Shown here in pieces: positions 52,557-59,516 of a DNA stretch of 64,000 bases (positions within the stretch are counted from its first letter, which is position 1; each line of letters begins with the position of its first letter). Source of the stretch: JBBQZP01 sp038207585 (lineage in GTDB: Bacteria > Pseudomonadota > Alphaproteobacteria > Rhodobacterales > Rhodobacteraceae); contig JBBQZP010000022.1 of assembly GCA_038207585.1 (NCBI GenBank), positions 1-64,000 on the forward strand, read 5' to 3'. The notes under the pieces are model-generated. The model was given only the letters and a program-made list of their open reading frames with translations. It did no database searches and was not told the origin of the DNA. The translations under genes and the position numbers were made by a program.

Positions 52557-53334
52557 ACTTGATTTCTTTTTGCGCACTTTGGAGGAACGGGTTGACCCGA
52601 CGCACCTGCTTGAGCGTGTCGTTGGCGCGCCTGCGGACCCGTGGCAGAAAAAGCTGCTGACCACGACGTCACCCTTCGTCATGTGCCTCGCCTCGCGCCG
52701 TATCGGAAAGTCGCAGACGACGGGCGTTCTCGCGGCGCAGACCGTTGCCGAACCTGACCGGACCGTGCTGATCCTTTCGACCACGCTGTCGCAGTCGCAA
52801 CTGCTGTTCAAGAAATGCCTGCTTGCTTGGTCAAAGATGGCGTTGCCTGTCAAAGCTGTCCGCGCGACCCAGACCGCACTCGAACTCGAAAACGGGTCAC
52901 AGATCGTCTGCGTTCCGGCGGGGCAGGACGGCGAATCTGCGCGCGGGCATGGCGTCAAAAACGGCGGCATCCTTGTCTATGAGGAAGGCGCGTTCTTGGC
53001 TGATGCCGTTTACGACGCCACGCTGCCGATCCGCGAGGATGGTGGCAGAATTTTGATCATCACGACACCAGGGCGCAAAGGCGGTGTGGCGCACCGCTTC
53101 TGGACCGAAAACGACGACGTGGAAAAGATCACCGCCCGTTCGACCGAACTCCCGCGCATGGCCGAAAAGGTGGCCTTCGACCGCAAGTACATGCCGCCCG
53201 TCAAGTTTGCCGTTGAACATGACCTTGCATGGATGGGTGCAGGCGGAACGCCGTTTTTCGACTCTACGACCATCGCCAACGCCTTCGTCGCGCGACCGCA
53301 ACTTGAACTGGGGAACATCTATGCAGGCCTCTGA
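52549..53334 (+). CDS. Large terminase ATPase domain (split gene)
   Basis: 261 residues from the TTG at 52549 (preceded by AGGAG). It contains only the ATPase half of a large terminase. Walker A is the variant SRRIGKS at 49-55, Walker B ILVYEE at 141-146, coupling motif TTPG at 172-175. The protein ends at residue 261 in NIYAGL. The nuclease half continues in the next ORF, one frame over, starting within the last 14 bases. The two together would be about 500 residues, the normal size of TerL. Its packaging function needs the nuclease partner. Confidence 0.85.
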   Translation: MNELDFFLRTLEERVDPTHLLERVVGAPADPWQKKLLTTTSPFVMCLASRRIGKSQTTGVLAAQTVAEPDRTVLILSTTLSQSQLLFKKCLLAWSKMALPVKAVRATQTALELENGSQIVCVPAGQDGESARGHGVKNGGILVYEEGAFLADAVYDATLPIREDGGRILIITTPGRKGGVAHRFWTENDDVEKITARSTELPRMAEKVAFDRKYMPPVKFAVEHDLAWMGAGGTPFFDSTTIANAFVARPQLELGNIYAGL

Positions 53335-54037
53335 AATCATCACCAAAGGCGAAGACCTGTTTCTGCCTTGCCCTGATCCCGTCGTGACCAAGGTGCGCGG
53401 GTATCGCCGTTTCCTCGTCGGCCTCGATATTGCTCAGAGCATCGACCAGAACGCCTTTGCGATCATCGAAGATGTGCGCGAACCAGCTTGGGGCGAGTAT
53501 GCGCAATACCTGAAACCACGGACGCGGACCATCGTGCGGGCGGAACGCATCCCCCAGATGGATTACACCAAATTGGCGCAGGTCGTGAAAAACCTGATGG
53601 CTGATCCAGCGCTTGCGGGCCGCGCCCATCTTGTGGTGGACGCGGGCGGTCCGGGCAGAAGCTTTTGCGATCTGCTGAACGCACGCGGCGTCCTGCACCA
53701 GCGGATGCAGATTGTCGGCGGCGACAATGAGAACGAAACGAAGGAACGGGCGACGACGTTCTGGAATGTGGGCAAGAATATGCTGCTCGGCAATCTGAAC
53801 TCGGCGCTGCATACGGGCGATCTCGTGATCGGCAATTTCCCCGGTCGCGATGATCTGCGCCATGAGTTGGAATCGTTCGAGATGACCATGACGGATGCAG
53901 GGCGCGTCCGCATTGAAGGCGGCACGAAGGCAGGACACGCGGACATTGCGATGGCCGCTGCCATGTCCTTCGCGCTGTCCGATCACCGTTCAGTCGGCGC
54001 GTTCATCGGGCAGACGCCGCTGAAAGGTTACTGGTGA
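53321..54037 (+). CDS. Large terminase nuclease domain (split gene)
   Basis: 238 residues from ATG 53321, with GGGGA seven bases upstream. Sequence is the RNase H-like nuclease half of TerL: RFLVGLDIAQSIDQNAFAII near residue 30 has the first metal-binding Asp, LVVDAGGPG near residue 105 the second strand, and KAGHADIAMAAAMSFALSD near 205-223 the third acidic site. It has no start-associated folded extension, so it begins directly with the linker. It ends before a convergent spacer. Whether it is made as a separate protein or by frameshifting from the ATPase ORF is open. Confidence 0.85.
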   Translation: MQASEIITKGEDLFLPCPDPVVTKVRGYRRFLVGLDIAQSIDQNAFAIIEDVREPAWGEYAQYLKPRTRTIVRAERIPQMDYTKLAQVVKNLMADPALAGRAHLVVDAGGPGRSFCDLLNARGVLHQRMQIVGGDNENETKERATTFWNVGKNMLLGNLNSALHTGDLVIGNFPGRDDLRHELESFEMTMTDAGRVRIEGGTKAGHADIAMAAAMSFALSDHRSVGAFIGQTPLKGYW

Positions 54038-54076
54038 CGCGCAACCGCGCCAGAGACCCCCGAAAAATCGCGCAGC

Positions 54077-54131
54077 AGGCGGTGTGCCGCGCTTTCGGGC
54101 GCAACGATGCCCGTGAAGTCGCACACCGCCT
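54077..54131. terminator. Convergent hairpin, possible terminator
   Basis: Arms AGGCGGTGTGC (54077-54087) and GCACACCGCCT (54121-54131) with a 33-nt loop containing a smaller stem. It lies between the end of the packaging operon and the end of the leftward operon; the right arm abuts the stop codon of the ART-like gene. No T run is present on either strand. Confidence 0.5.
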
Positions 54132-54670
54132 TAGACGGGCGCTGCTGGGATGGCGCGAAGCACAATTTCTTCTTCATCGCGATCATTGCAGATGAAGGCA
54201 ACCTTGCCCGGTGTAATTACCAGTTCATGCACAATGGGGTTAGGGTTGAAATAGATGCGATGCCCACGCGCAAATTCCTCGGCCACTTTGCGGTTGCGGG
54301 TCCATGACAATCCTAACGGTGCGCTGGCGTCTTGCCCGCGATAGACCGTCATGCGTTTTGGCAGTTCTGTGACCGGGGGCCTCCAGCGACGGAAGATGTG
54401 AAACCACTCTGCAAACTCCTCGTGCGGGATTCGGTCGAAGCCGGACCACGCCCGCGTCACGATAGGCCAGAATGCAGCGCCCGCTCCAACTTCTTCAATC
54501 CAATGAAGGATGAAACCGGGCCGCTTAACGCTGCCGCCGCGAACGCGCATCATCGCGTCCAAGATTGCGTCCGGGTTGGCCCGATCAGGTCCAAGAAAAA
54601 GATCGTCACCGAAATCGTCGCTCACAAGCGCCTCCGTTGCTTTGGGCAACAATCGACGATGCCCGCTCAT
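54131..54670 (-). CDS. ART-like (ADP-ribosyltransferase fold) protein
   Basis: 179 residues from ATG 54670; an in-frame TTG two codons earlier is the alternative. The C-terminal half resembles mono-ADP-ribosyltransferases of the R-S-E class: Arg111 in MTVYRGQD, Ser122-Trp-Thr124 in GLSWTRNRKVAEEFARG, and Glu167/Glu168 in NDRDEEEIVL. The N-terminal half (residues 1-100) is of unknown fold, with WRPPV-rich linkers. Last gene of the leftward operon. It could modify a host or helper-phage protein, or be a defence toxin; the target is unknown and the family call is by motif only. Confidence 0.55.
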   Translation of the reverse strand: MSGHRRLLPKATEALVSDDFGDDLFLGPDRANPDAILDAMMRVRGGSVKRPGFILHWIEEVGAGAAFWPIVTRAWSGFDRIPHEEFAEWFHIFRRWRPPVTELPKRMTVYRGQDASAPLGLSWTRNRKVAEEFARGHRIYFNPNPIVHELVITPGKVAFICNDRDEEEIVLRAIPAAPV

Positions 54671-54692
54671 TCTCAAACCATGAAGTCAGGTG

Positions 54693-54902
54693 TCACCTAT
54701 AATCTTCAAATCTGCGGTGCTTAACTGTGGCCGGGTCTTCGTTGAACCGACCCGTTCGCGGATAGGCCGTTGCCTCGGACCCATCGCCGAAGAACACGCG
54801 CCAAACGCCTTTGCGCATCCGCACGACGCGGGCGACGTCGGGTAGGTCGAGGATGTGCGAGAACATCATGCGAACCCCCTCCTCTGTGTCGTCATAGGTC
54901 AT
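54693..54902 (-). CDS. Small element protein, unknown
   Basis: 69 residues: MTYDDTEEGVRMMFSHILDL, then VARVVRMRKGVWRVFFGDGS and a C-terminal RRFEDYR. Beta-rich, charged, no recognised family. ATG 54902 overlaps the stop of the 58-residue gene upstream as ATGA. Sits 22 bp before the ART-like gene on the same strand. Could be an antitoxin or regulator of that gene, but nothing in the sequence shows this. Confidence 0.6.
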   Translation of the reverse strand: MTYDDTEEGVRMMFSHILDLPDVARVVRMRKGVWRVFFGDGSEATAYPRTGRFNEDPATVKHRRFEDYR

Positions 54903-55075
54903 TCGGTGGCAAACCTGTATGGCGCGGGGCGTGGCATCTTCGGACGCGCGGCGATCAATGCGAGGGCGCGCAGGCGACCCAGTCGCGGATTTGGCTGATC
55001 ACAACGCCATTCGCGCCGAAGGACAAGGGGAAATTCACGCGGTGGTAAAGCGGGTTTGCGTCGGGTGATGAACAT
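54899..55075 (-). CDS. 58-residue element protein, unknown
   Basis: A short gene: ATG 55075 is preceded by GGAGG (55087-55083) at seven bases, an almost perfect ribosome-binding site. The product starts MFITRRKPALPPREFPLVLR, is basic (many Arg) and ends APYRFATE; its stop overlaps the next ATG (ATGA). No family recognised. The coupling on both sides places it in the leftward operon between the BRCT-like and 69-residue genes. Confidence 0.6.
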   Translation of the reverse strand: MFITRRKPALPPREFPLVLRREWRCDQPNPRLGRLRALALIAARPKMPRPAPYRFATE

Positions 55076-55144
55076 TTGCGGGCCTCCGTTGATGAGGCCA
55101 TTACATCTGGACGCCTTTCCGGCGGTACGTCAACCGGGGCGTTC

Positions 55145-55564
55145 TTAAACAGTCGCCACCAACTGCCTGAAGTCGGTTTCGCGGATGATGCGGATTGAGT
55201 AGCCAGCAGCCGCCAATTCCTCGGCCTTGCGATGCTTTGACGACTTCTCGTGACCCGGCAGGGGTCCGAGATATTGGACAGCAACGTCTGTGAACCTTCG
55301 CACCATCGCAAGGCCAACCGTCCGCAGGTTCGCCTGCGTCACGATAGCTTGCGCACTCGATCCAGTTCCACTCCACAGCGCATAATTAGGCACGGACAAC
55401 CCACAGGGGAAAAGGTGATAAAACCTCGTCGTGTCGGTCAGCTTAATCTTCGACTTGAGAACGATGTTCAGTTCGTTGCCAAAGGTCCGAACGCGGTTTC
55501 CGGGTTGGTCTGGGGCGTCCGAGAACAGTTTCCAGAGGTCGTGCTCGTCTTCGATTGTGATCAT
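55145..55564 (-). CDS. Possible BRCT-like element protein
   Basis: 139 residues. The N-terminal 90 are not recognised (strand-rich, with IKLTDTTRFYHLFPCGLSVP). The final 45 residues, VQYLGPLPGHEKSSKHRKAEELAAAGYSIRIIRETDFRQLV in consecutive blocks, resemble the last part of a BRCT domain as in NAD-dependent DNA ligases (GxxxSSKxxKAxELG..IIxExxF). ATG 55564 overlaps the coiled-coil gene stop as ATGA, so it is a member of the same operon. Confidence 0.3.
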   Translation of the reverse strand: MITIEDEHDLWKLFSDAPDQPGNRVRTFGNELNIVLKSKIKLTDTTRFYHLFPCGLSVPNYALWSGTGSSAQAIVTQANLRTVGLAMVRRFTDVAVQYLGPLPGHEKSSKHRKAEELAAAGYSIRIIRETDFRQLVATV

Positions 55565-56169
55565 GGTGCAGCCGGGTTCACTGGGGCCGTCGAAGCGCGA
55601 CGGCGCATGGGTGCAAGGAACTGCCGGAAGGCATCCTTGCGGGATTCGATGGCCTCACGGACGCGGGCAACGATCCGCTCCTTTTGCGGCTCATCAACCG
55701 TGTCGAACTCCTCACGGCGGCGCTTGATCGTCACATAGACGAACTGATCGTCCGCATGGGTCCGCTCGACCTGCCAGCCTTCGGCCTTTACCGTGTCCTC
55801 GATCACGGCGCGGGCAGCTTTGCAGGCGATGCCGTTCCGCTCGCTTGTCTGCTGTGCGACTACATGGTCACATTCGGGGATCAGCGACGGGTCAATCTCG
55901 CCAGTGTCAATGAACCGCCGCTGCGCATCAACAAGGTCGCGCTGTTGTTTTTCGAGGCGGGTGATCTCGTTTGCGAGCGCGCGCACCTTATGCTCTGCGT
56001 CGAACTTCTGCTTATTTGCTTTCGCGATCCGGTTGGTCAGTTCCTCGAAGGTCATGGCGAAGGGGTTGTCGAGACGCGGGTTCACGCGGCCATCGAGCAG
56101 GCGCTCGACGACATTACGCGGGTTCGCGCCTTCTTGGTGTGCAAAGATGCCGTCGCGTAGACCTGTCAT
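55561..56169 (-). CDS. Coiled-coil element protein, unknown
   Basis: 202 residues, no recognised family. Residues 40-100 are a charged coiled coil (RIAKANKQKFDAEHKVRALA then EITRLEKQQRDLVDAQRRFI). Two short strands (VERTHADDQFVYVTIKRR) and a helical C-terminus ending STAPVNPAAP follow. It overlaps the clamp-like gene upstream and the next gene downstream (ATGA each side), so it is translated with them. Possibly a scaffold or regulator of the clamp-like protein. Confidence 0.6.
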   Translation of the reverse strand: MTGLRDGIFAHQEGANPRNVVERLLDGRVNPRLDNPFAMTFEELTNRIAKANKQKFDAEHKVRALANEITRLEKQQRDLVDAQRRFIDTGEIDPSLIPECDHVVAQQTSERNGIACKAARAVIEDTVKAEGWQVERTHADDQFVYVTIKRRREEFDTVDEPQKERIVARVREAIESRKDAFRQFLAPMRRRASTAPVNPAAP

Positions 56170-56894
56170 TTGGGCACCGTCAAGCTGGCGGTGAAGCCTC
56201 GGCCTTCGGGCAGCGTGAAAGTCGCATCCCCGCCCGTGAAGTCGATCTTGTGTGCGATCTTCATGGACAACAGTAACTCGGGCAACTTGAATAGCAGCGT
56301 TTCGGTTGCGCGGGTGTCCGCCTCCAGAATGGTTTTGTAGCCGGGTGCATCGTCAGGGTAGCCGACGAAGCCGCGAGGTTGAACCTCAATGCGGGAGTTA
56401 ACTGGAAGCGCCGAGAACAGCTCGACGAACTCCTTCCGGCAAGCTGTCGCATCGAACAGGTCGTTCCCCATCCGCCAGTGCTTGACGAACTCGCGCTCGA
56501 AGCGGTGGGCTGGATAGGAGATCAGCGCGGCCTCATACTTCTCGCCGGACGCGAACCGGAAGACGACGCGCTCCTCACTGATCGAGATATGGGTGACCTC
56601 CTGCCGGAACGCGGCCAACACGGCGACGTCTGCGGGCGTGAGGGCGATCCCGGAAAGCCCAGTCTGCCCGACCATGAACTCAACTGCCGTCAGACCCGTG
56701 CAGGCGTAGATTCGGCCATTTATCAAGTGGACGAAGCGAAGGAATTCTTCCCGCTGCGAAAAGGGAGCCTTGTTGAAGAAGAGCTTTGCCGCTTTGAGTT
56801 TTTCCATAATCGGAGGCACAGCAACCCATTCGCCCTCGTTGAACGAAGGCGCGGAGTGCTGACCATAGATCGGAAACTCAAACGTAACGCCCAA
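56166..56894 (-). CDS. Putative sliding-clamp-like DNA processivity protein
   Basis: 242 residues from the TTG at 56894, which AAAGGGGG precedes by seven bases; no ATG gives the same N-terminus. Two similar-sized halves: residues 30-135 have a beta-clamp-like order of helix, strand and TGLTAVEFMV, ALTPADVAVLAAF, VVFRFASGEKYEAALISYP; residues 150-240 repeat the pattern more weakly (FVELFSALPVNSRIEV, FKLPELLLSMKIAHKIDF). Two domains per chain would make a trimeric ring like gp45/PCNA. Known phage clamps support element-encoded polymerases, none of which is seen here. Similarity is at fold-pattern level only, so confidence is low. First gene of the leftward operon. Confidence 0.4.
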   Translation of the reverse strand: MGVTFEFPIYGQHSAPSFNEGEWVAVPPIMEKLKAAKLFFNKAPFSQREEFLRFVHLINGRIYACTGLTAVEFMVGQTGLSGIALTPADVAVLAAFRQEVTHISISEERVVFRFASGEKYEAALISYPAHRFEREFVKHWRMGNDLFDATACRKEFVELFSALPVNSRIEVQPRGFVGYPDDAPGYKTILEADTRATETLLFKLPELLLSMKIAHKIDFTGGDATFTLPEGRGFTASLTVPK

Positions 56895-57006
56895 TGCGCT
56901 GCCCCCTTTGCTCTCATTCGGCGTAAATCCCTTATGTGGCAGGACTTTGGCGCAAGAGTGGCAACGGTGCGCGACCGATCATCGCGTTTAAACGGGCGAA
57001 CCAAAT

Positions 57007-57026
57007 TGTTGCAGAGATGTTGCAGA
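57007..57026 (+). repeat. Paired TGTTGCAGA sites near attR
   Basis: Two direct copies of TGTTGCAGA (57007-57015, 57018-57026) 11 bp apart, about 70 bp inside attR. They match the pair at 43237-43257 near attL and, on the opposite strand, the pair at 47800-47820. Confidence 0.65.
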
Positions 57027-57093
57027 AAGTGTCGAAAACGCGAAGGCCGCCCCGAAGGACGGCCTGCTAACGCATTGTAGATGTTTAGTTATT

Positions 57094-57139
57094 TTGGCTC
57101 CGGCGGTAGGGATCGAACCTACGACCAATTGATTAACAG
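57094..57139. repeat. attR within tRNA-Asn
   Basis: Right copy of the 46-bp core, identical base for base to 43073-43118. Together with 57140-57169 it rebuilds a complete tRNA-Asn, so integration keeps the tRNA functional. Confidence 0.95.
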
Positions 57140-57169
57140 TCAACTGCTCTACCGCTGAGCTACGCCGGA
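57095..57169 (-). tRNA. tRNA-Asn(GTT), encoded CCA
   Basis: 75-nt gene on the minus strand. Acceptor TCCGGCG pairs CGCCGGA, D stem GCTC/GAGC, anticodon loop CTGTTAA (anticodon GTT), T loop TTCGATC, and CCA is encoded. The 3' half (from the anticodon loop) is supplied by the integrated element's right end and is identical to attL. Confidence 0.97.
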
Positions 57170-57249
57170 ACACGGGGGCGATATAGCAAGTGGGGTGGGG
57201 GGCGTCCAGTGGCTATCGTCACAAATCTGCGGTGGAGTGTTTGCGGGCA

Positions 57250-58146
57250 TCACAGGCAAAAAAATTGCGAGGAAGGGGCCAGTGTCGGCATGGCGGAAAT
57301 CATGGATCTGTCATGCAGATCAACAAGATGGGCAAAGATGTTGCGGGATGCGGCGGGATGCAGGGCGATGGGTGTATCGGCATAGATGAGCGTCGTCAGC
57401 TCGGGCAGGGTCGCGGAACCTGACGCCAGCGTAGCAAGGATTTCGGCTTCACGTCCGCGGCGGTGCGCCGCAAGGTCAGAAAGCCGCCCGGCCACATCCT
57501 CAATCGGCGCGCCGTGGGTCGGATAGGCAATGCGCCAGTCCATCGCCATCAGCCGCGCAAGGCTGGCCATATAGGCCGCCATATCGCCATCTGGGGGCGA
57601 GACAAGGCTGGTGGACCAGCCCATCGCCACGTCGCCGCAAAACAGGCGGTCATGCCACGCGAAACTCAGATGTCCCGCGAAATGTCCGGGCGTGTGCAGT
57701 GCTGTCAAATGCCAGTCGGGGCCGGAGACGCGGTCGCCGTCGGTCAGGCAATGATCGGGGGCAAAGCCGGTGTCCACGCCTTCGCCACCGCCCGCAAAAC
57801 CGGCAGCGGCGAGCGACTGCATCCGGGCGCTGCGGCCGGCACCGGCCGGGCCAAAGCCGCAGACCGGCGCACCGGTGCGGGCCGACAGAGCGGGGGCAAG
57901 AGCGCTGTGATCCAGATGCGGATGGGTGACCAGAATGTACGAAATACGCTCGCCCGGGCGAAGGGCTGCCAGCACGGCGGCAAGATGCGCAGGCAGGTCG
58001 GGGCCCGGGTCGATAACGGCCACTTCGCCGGTTCCCAGCACAAACGTATCCGTGCCCCAGCCCGTCATCGGCGATGGGTTGGGTGCCAGCACGGCCCGCA
58101 GCCCGGGTTCAAGCTGGCGACACAGGCCCGGGGTCGGTCGCTCCAT
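57250..58146 (-). CDS. MBL-fold metallo-hydrolase (LACTB2-like)
   Basis: 298-residue metallo-beta-lactamase-fold hydrolase. THPHLDHSA near residue 75 provides the metal-binding HxHxDH; further ligands are in TPGHFAGHLSF and CGDVAMGWS, and YPTHGAPIED near residue 215. The C-terminal 70 residues form a winged-helix-like tail (LTTLIYADTPIALHPAASRN). This architecture matches LACTB2/ELAC-like hydrolases that act on RNA or acyl substrates. The gene starts just before the divergent kinase gene, with a 47-bp spacer. Substrate not assignable. Confidence 0.85.
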   Translation of the reverse strand: MERPTPGLCRQLEPGLRAVLAPNPSPMTGWGTDTFVLGTGEVAVIDPGPDLPAHLAAVLAALRPGERISYILVTHPHLDHSALAPALSARTGAPVCGFGPAGAGRSARMQSLAAAGFAGGGEGVDTGFAPDHCLTDGDRVSGPDWHLTALHTPGHFAGHLSFAWHDRLFCGDVAMGWSTSLVSPPDGDMAAYMASLARLMAMDWRIAYPTHGAPIEDVAGRLSDLAAHRRGREAEILATLASGSATLPELTTLIYADTPIALHPAASRNIFAHLVDLHDRSMISAMPTLAPSSQFFCL

Positions 58147-58193
58147 CCGTCAGGCCCTTTCGCTGCTGACCATCGCGCGCTAGGCTTGGCCTC

Positions 58194-59510
58194 ATGTTCG
58201 CGCGCCTCAAAACCCTGATGCCCCGCAGCCTTTACGGCCGGGCGGCGCTTATCCTTATTCTGCCCATCGTCACGATCCAGCTTGTCGTGTCCATTGCTTT
58301 CATCCAGCGGCACTTTGAAAAGGTGACGCGGCAGATGACAGACGGGGTCGGAATCGAACTGCGCTATGTGCTGGATGAATTGTCGGCGGCACCCGAGGCC
58401 GAGGTTGCCACGCGCGGCGAAGCCCTGGCCCAGGCGTTGCAGATGCGCCTTGTTTTGCCAGCGCAGCCCGCCATTGATGCGGATGCGCGCCTGCCTTGGG
58501 ATCTGTCGGGACGGGTGGTGATCGAGACGTTGCGCGCAGAGCTTCCGTCGTTGCGGGTGGCCGATCTGCGCAGCGACACGGGCGAGGTGCGGCTTTGGTT
58601 CGACACCCCGCGCGGCCCGCTGGAGGTGACGATGGATCGCCGCCGCATGTCGGCCACCAACCCGCACCAGCTTTTGGTGCTGATGATCTTTACCTCGCTT
58701 CTGATGACCTTGATCGCCTATCAGTTCCTGCGCAACCAGTTGCGCCCGATCCGCCGTCTTGCCCGCGCGGCCGAGGCATTCGGGCGGGGGCGGCATGTGC
58801 CCTACAAACCCGGTGGCGCGCAAGAGGTGCGGGCGGCGGGCAGCGCATTCCTTGACATGCGCGCCAGAATTGAACGCCAGATCGAACAGCGCACGCTGAT
58901 GCTTTCGGGGGTCAGCCACGATCTGCGCACACCCCTGACCCGGCTTCGGCTGGGCCTTTCCATGCTGCCCGAAGATGAGGAAAGCCGCGCTTTGCTGGGC
59001 GACGTGGCCGATATGCAGCGGCTGGTTGACGAATTTCTGGCTTTTGCGCGCGGCGATGCGCTCGACGAAACCGAAGATGCCGATGTGAGGATGCTTCTGT
59101 CCCGCGTGGTGGAGAATTCACAGCGCATGGGGCAGAATGTGCGCCTTGGCGAGATGTCGGGCGAGGCGGTGGCGCGGCTTCGCCCGGCGGCGGTGACGCG
59201 GGCAGTTGAAAACCTTGTCGGCAACGGCGTGCGGCATGGCAAACGCGTCGTGGTGTCGGTTGTTGTAACCGAGCGGGCGGTGAAGTTCACCGTCGAGGAT
59301 GCCGGCCCCGGCATTCCGAAAGATCAGCTTGACGAGGCGGTGTTGCCCTTTGTCCGGCTGGATGGCGCGCGCGACCCCAATAGGGGCGGTGGCGCGGGGC
59401 TTGGCCTGTCCATCGCCGCCGATATCGCGCGCAGTCATGGCGGCGTTCTGCGGCTCGGCGTCAGCGACGCGTTGGGCGGATTGAAGGCCGAACTTGTTCT
59501 GGCGCGGTGA
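58194..59510 (+). CDS. EnvZ-like sensor histidine kinase
   Basis: 438-residue membrane kinase. Two transmembrane helices at about 18-37 and 158-178 enclose a periplasmic sensor of about 120 residues. A HAMP-like linker (RNQLRPIRRLARAAEAFGRG) leads to the DHp helix with phospho-acceptor His242 in LSGVSHDLRTPLTRLR. N box (VENLVGNGVRHGK), G1 (VEDAGPGIP) and G2 (GGGAGLGLSIAADI) of the ATPase domain are all present. No response regulator is adjacent in the window, so the partner (OmpR-type expected) must be encoded elsewhere. Signal unknown. Confidence 0.92.
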   Translation: MFARLKTLMPRSLYGRAALILILPIVTIQLVVSIAFIQRHFEKVTRQMTDGVGIELRYVLDELSAAPEAEVATRGEALAQALQMRLVLPAQPAIDADARLPWDLSGRVVIETLRAELPSLRVADLRSDTGEVRLWFDTPRGPLEVTMDRRRMSATNPHQLLVLMIFTSLLMTLIAYQFLRNQLRPIRRLARAAEAFGRGRHVPYKPGGAQEVRAAGSAFLDMRARIERQIEQRTLMLSGVSHDLRTPLTRLRLGLSMLPEDEESRALLGDVADMQRLVDEFLAFARGDALDETEDADVRMLLSRVVENSQRMGQNVRLGEMSGEAVARLRPAAVTRAVENLVGNGVRHGKRVVVSVVVTERAVKFTVEDAGPGIPKDQLDEAVLPFVRLDGARDPNRGGGAGLGLSIAADIARSHGGVLRLGVSDALGGLKAELVLAR

Positions 59511-59516
59511 CGCGCG

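Larger units (their letters stand above)
43073..57139. mobile_element. Integrated satellite-like element in tRNA-Asn
   Basis: A 14.07-kb insertion bounded by a 46-bp perfect direct repeat (43073-43118 and 57094-57139) identical to the 3' portion of tRNA-Asn. It encodes, rightward, a tyrosine integrase adjacent to the left end, an HTH protein, an AEP primase-ATPase, a structured origin-like region, small unknown proteins, a DUF4055 portal, scaffold-like, small terminase-like and split large terminase ORFs. Leftward from the right end are six cargo-like genes. No capsid, tail, lysis or conjugation gene is recognisable. The combination suggests a phage satellite or decayed prophage. Element boundaries are seen directly; mobility is inferred. 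Confidence 0.9.

Noticed and set aside
54034..54195. Plus-strand 53-codon ORF starting GTGA-coupled to the terminase nuclease
   Set aside because: Coupling is neat, but the frame is antisense to the ART-like gene's end and crosses the hairpin at 54077-54131; product not similar to anything.
43073..57139. Integrative conjugative element
   Set aside because: No relaxase, coupling protein or type IV secretion gene is present, while portal and terminase genes are.
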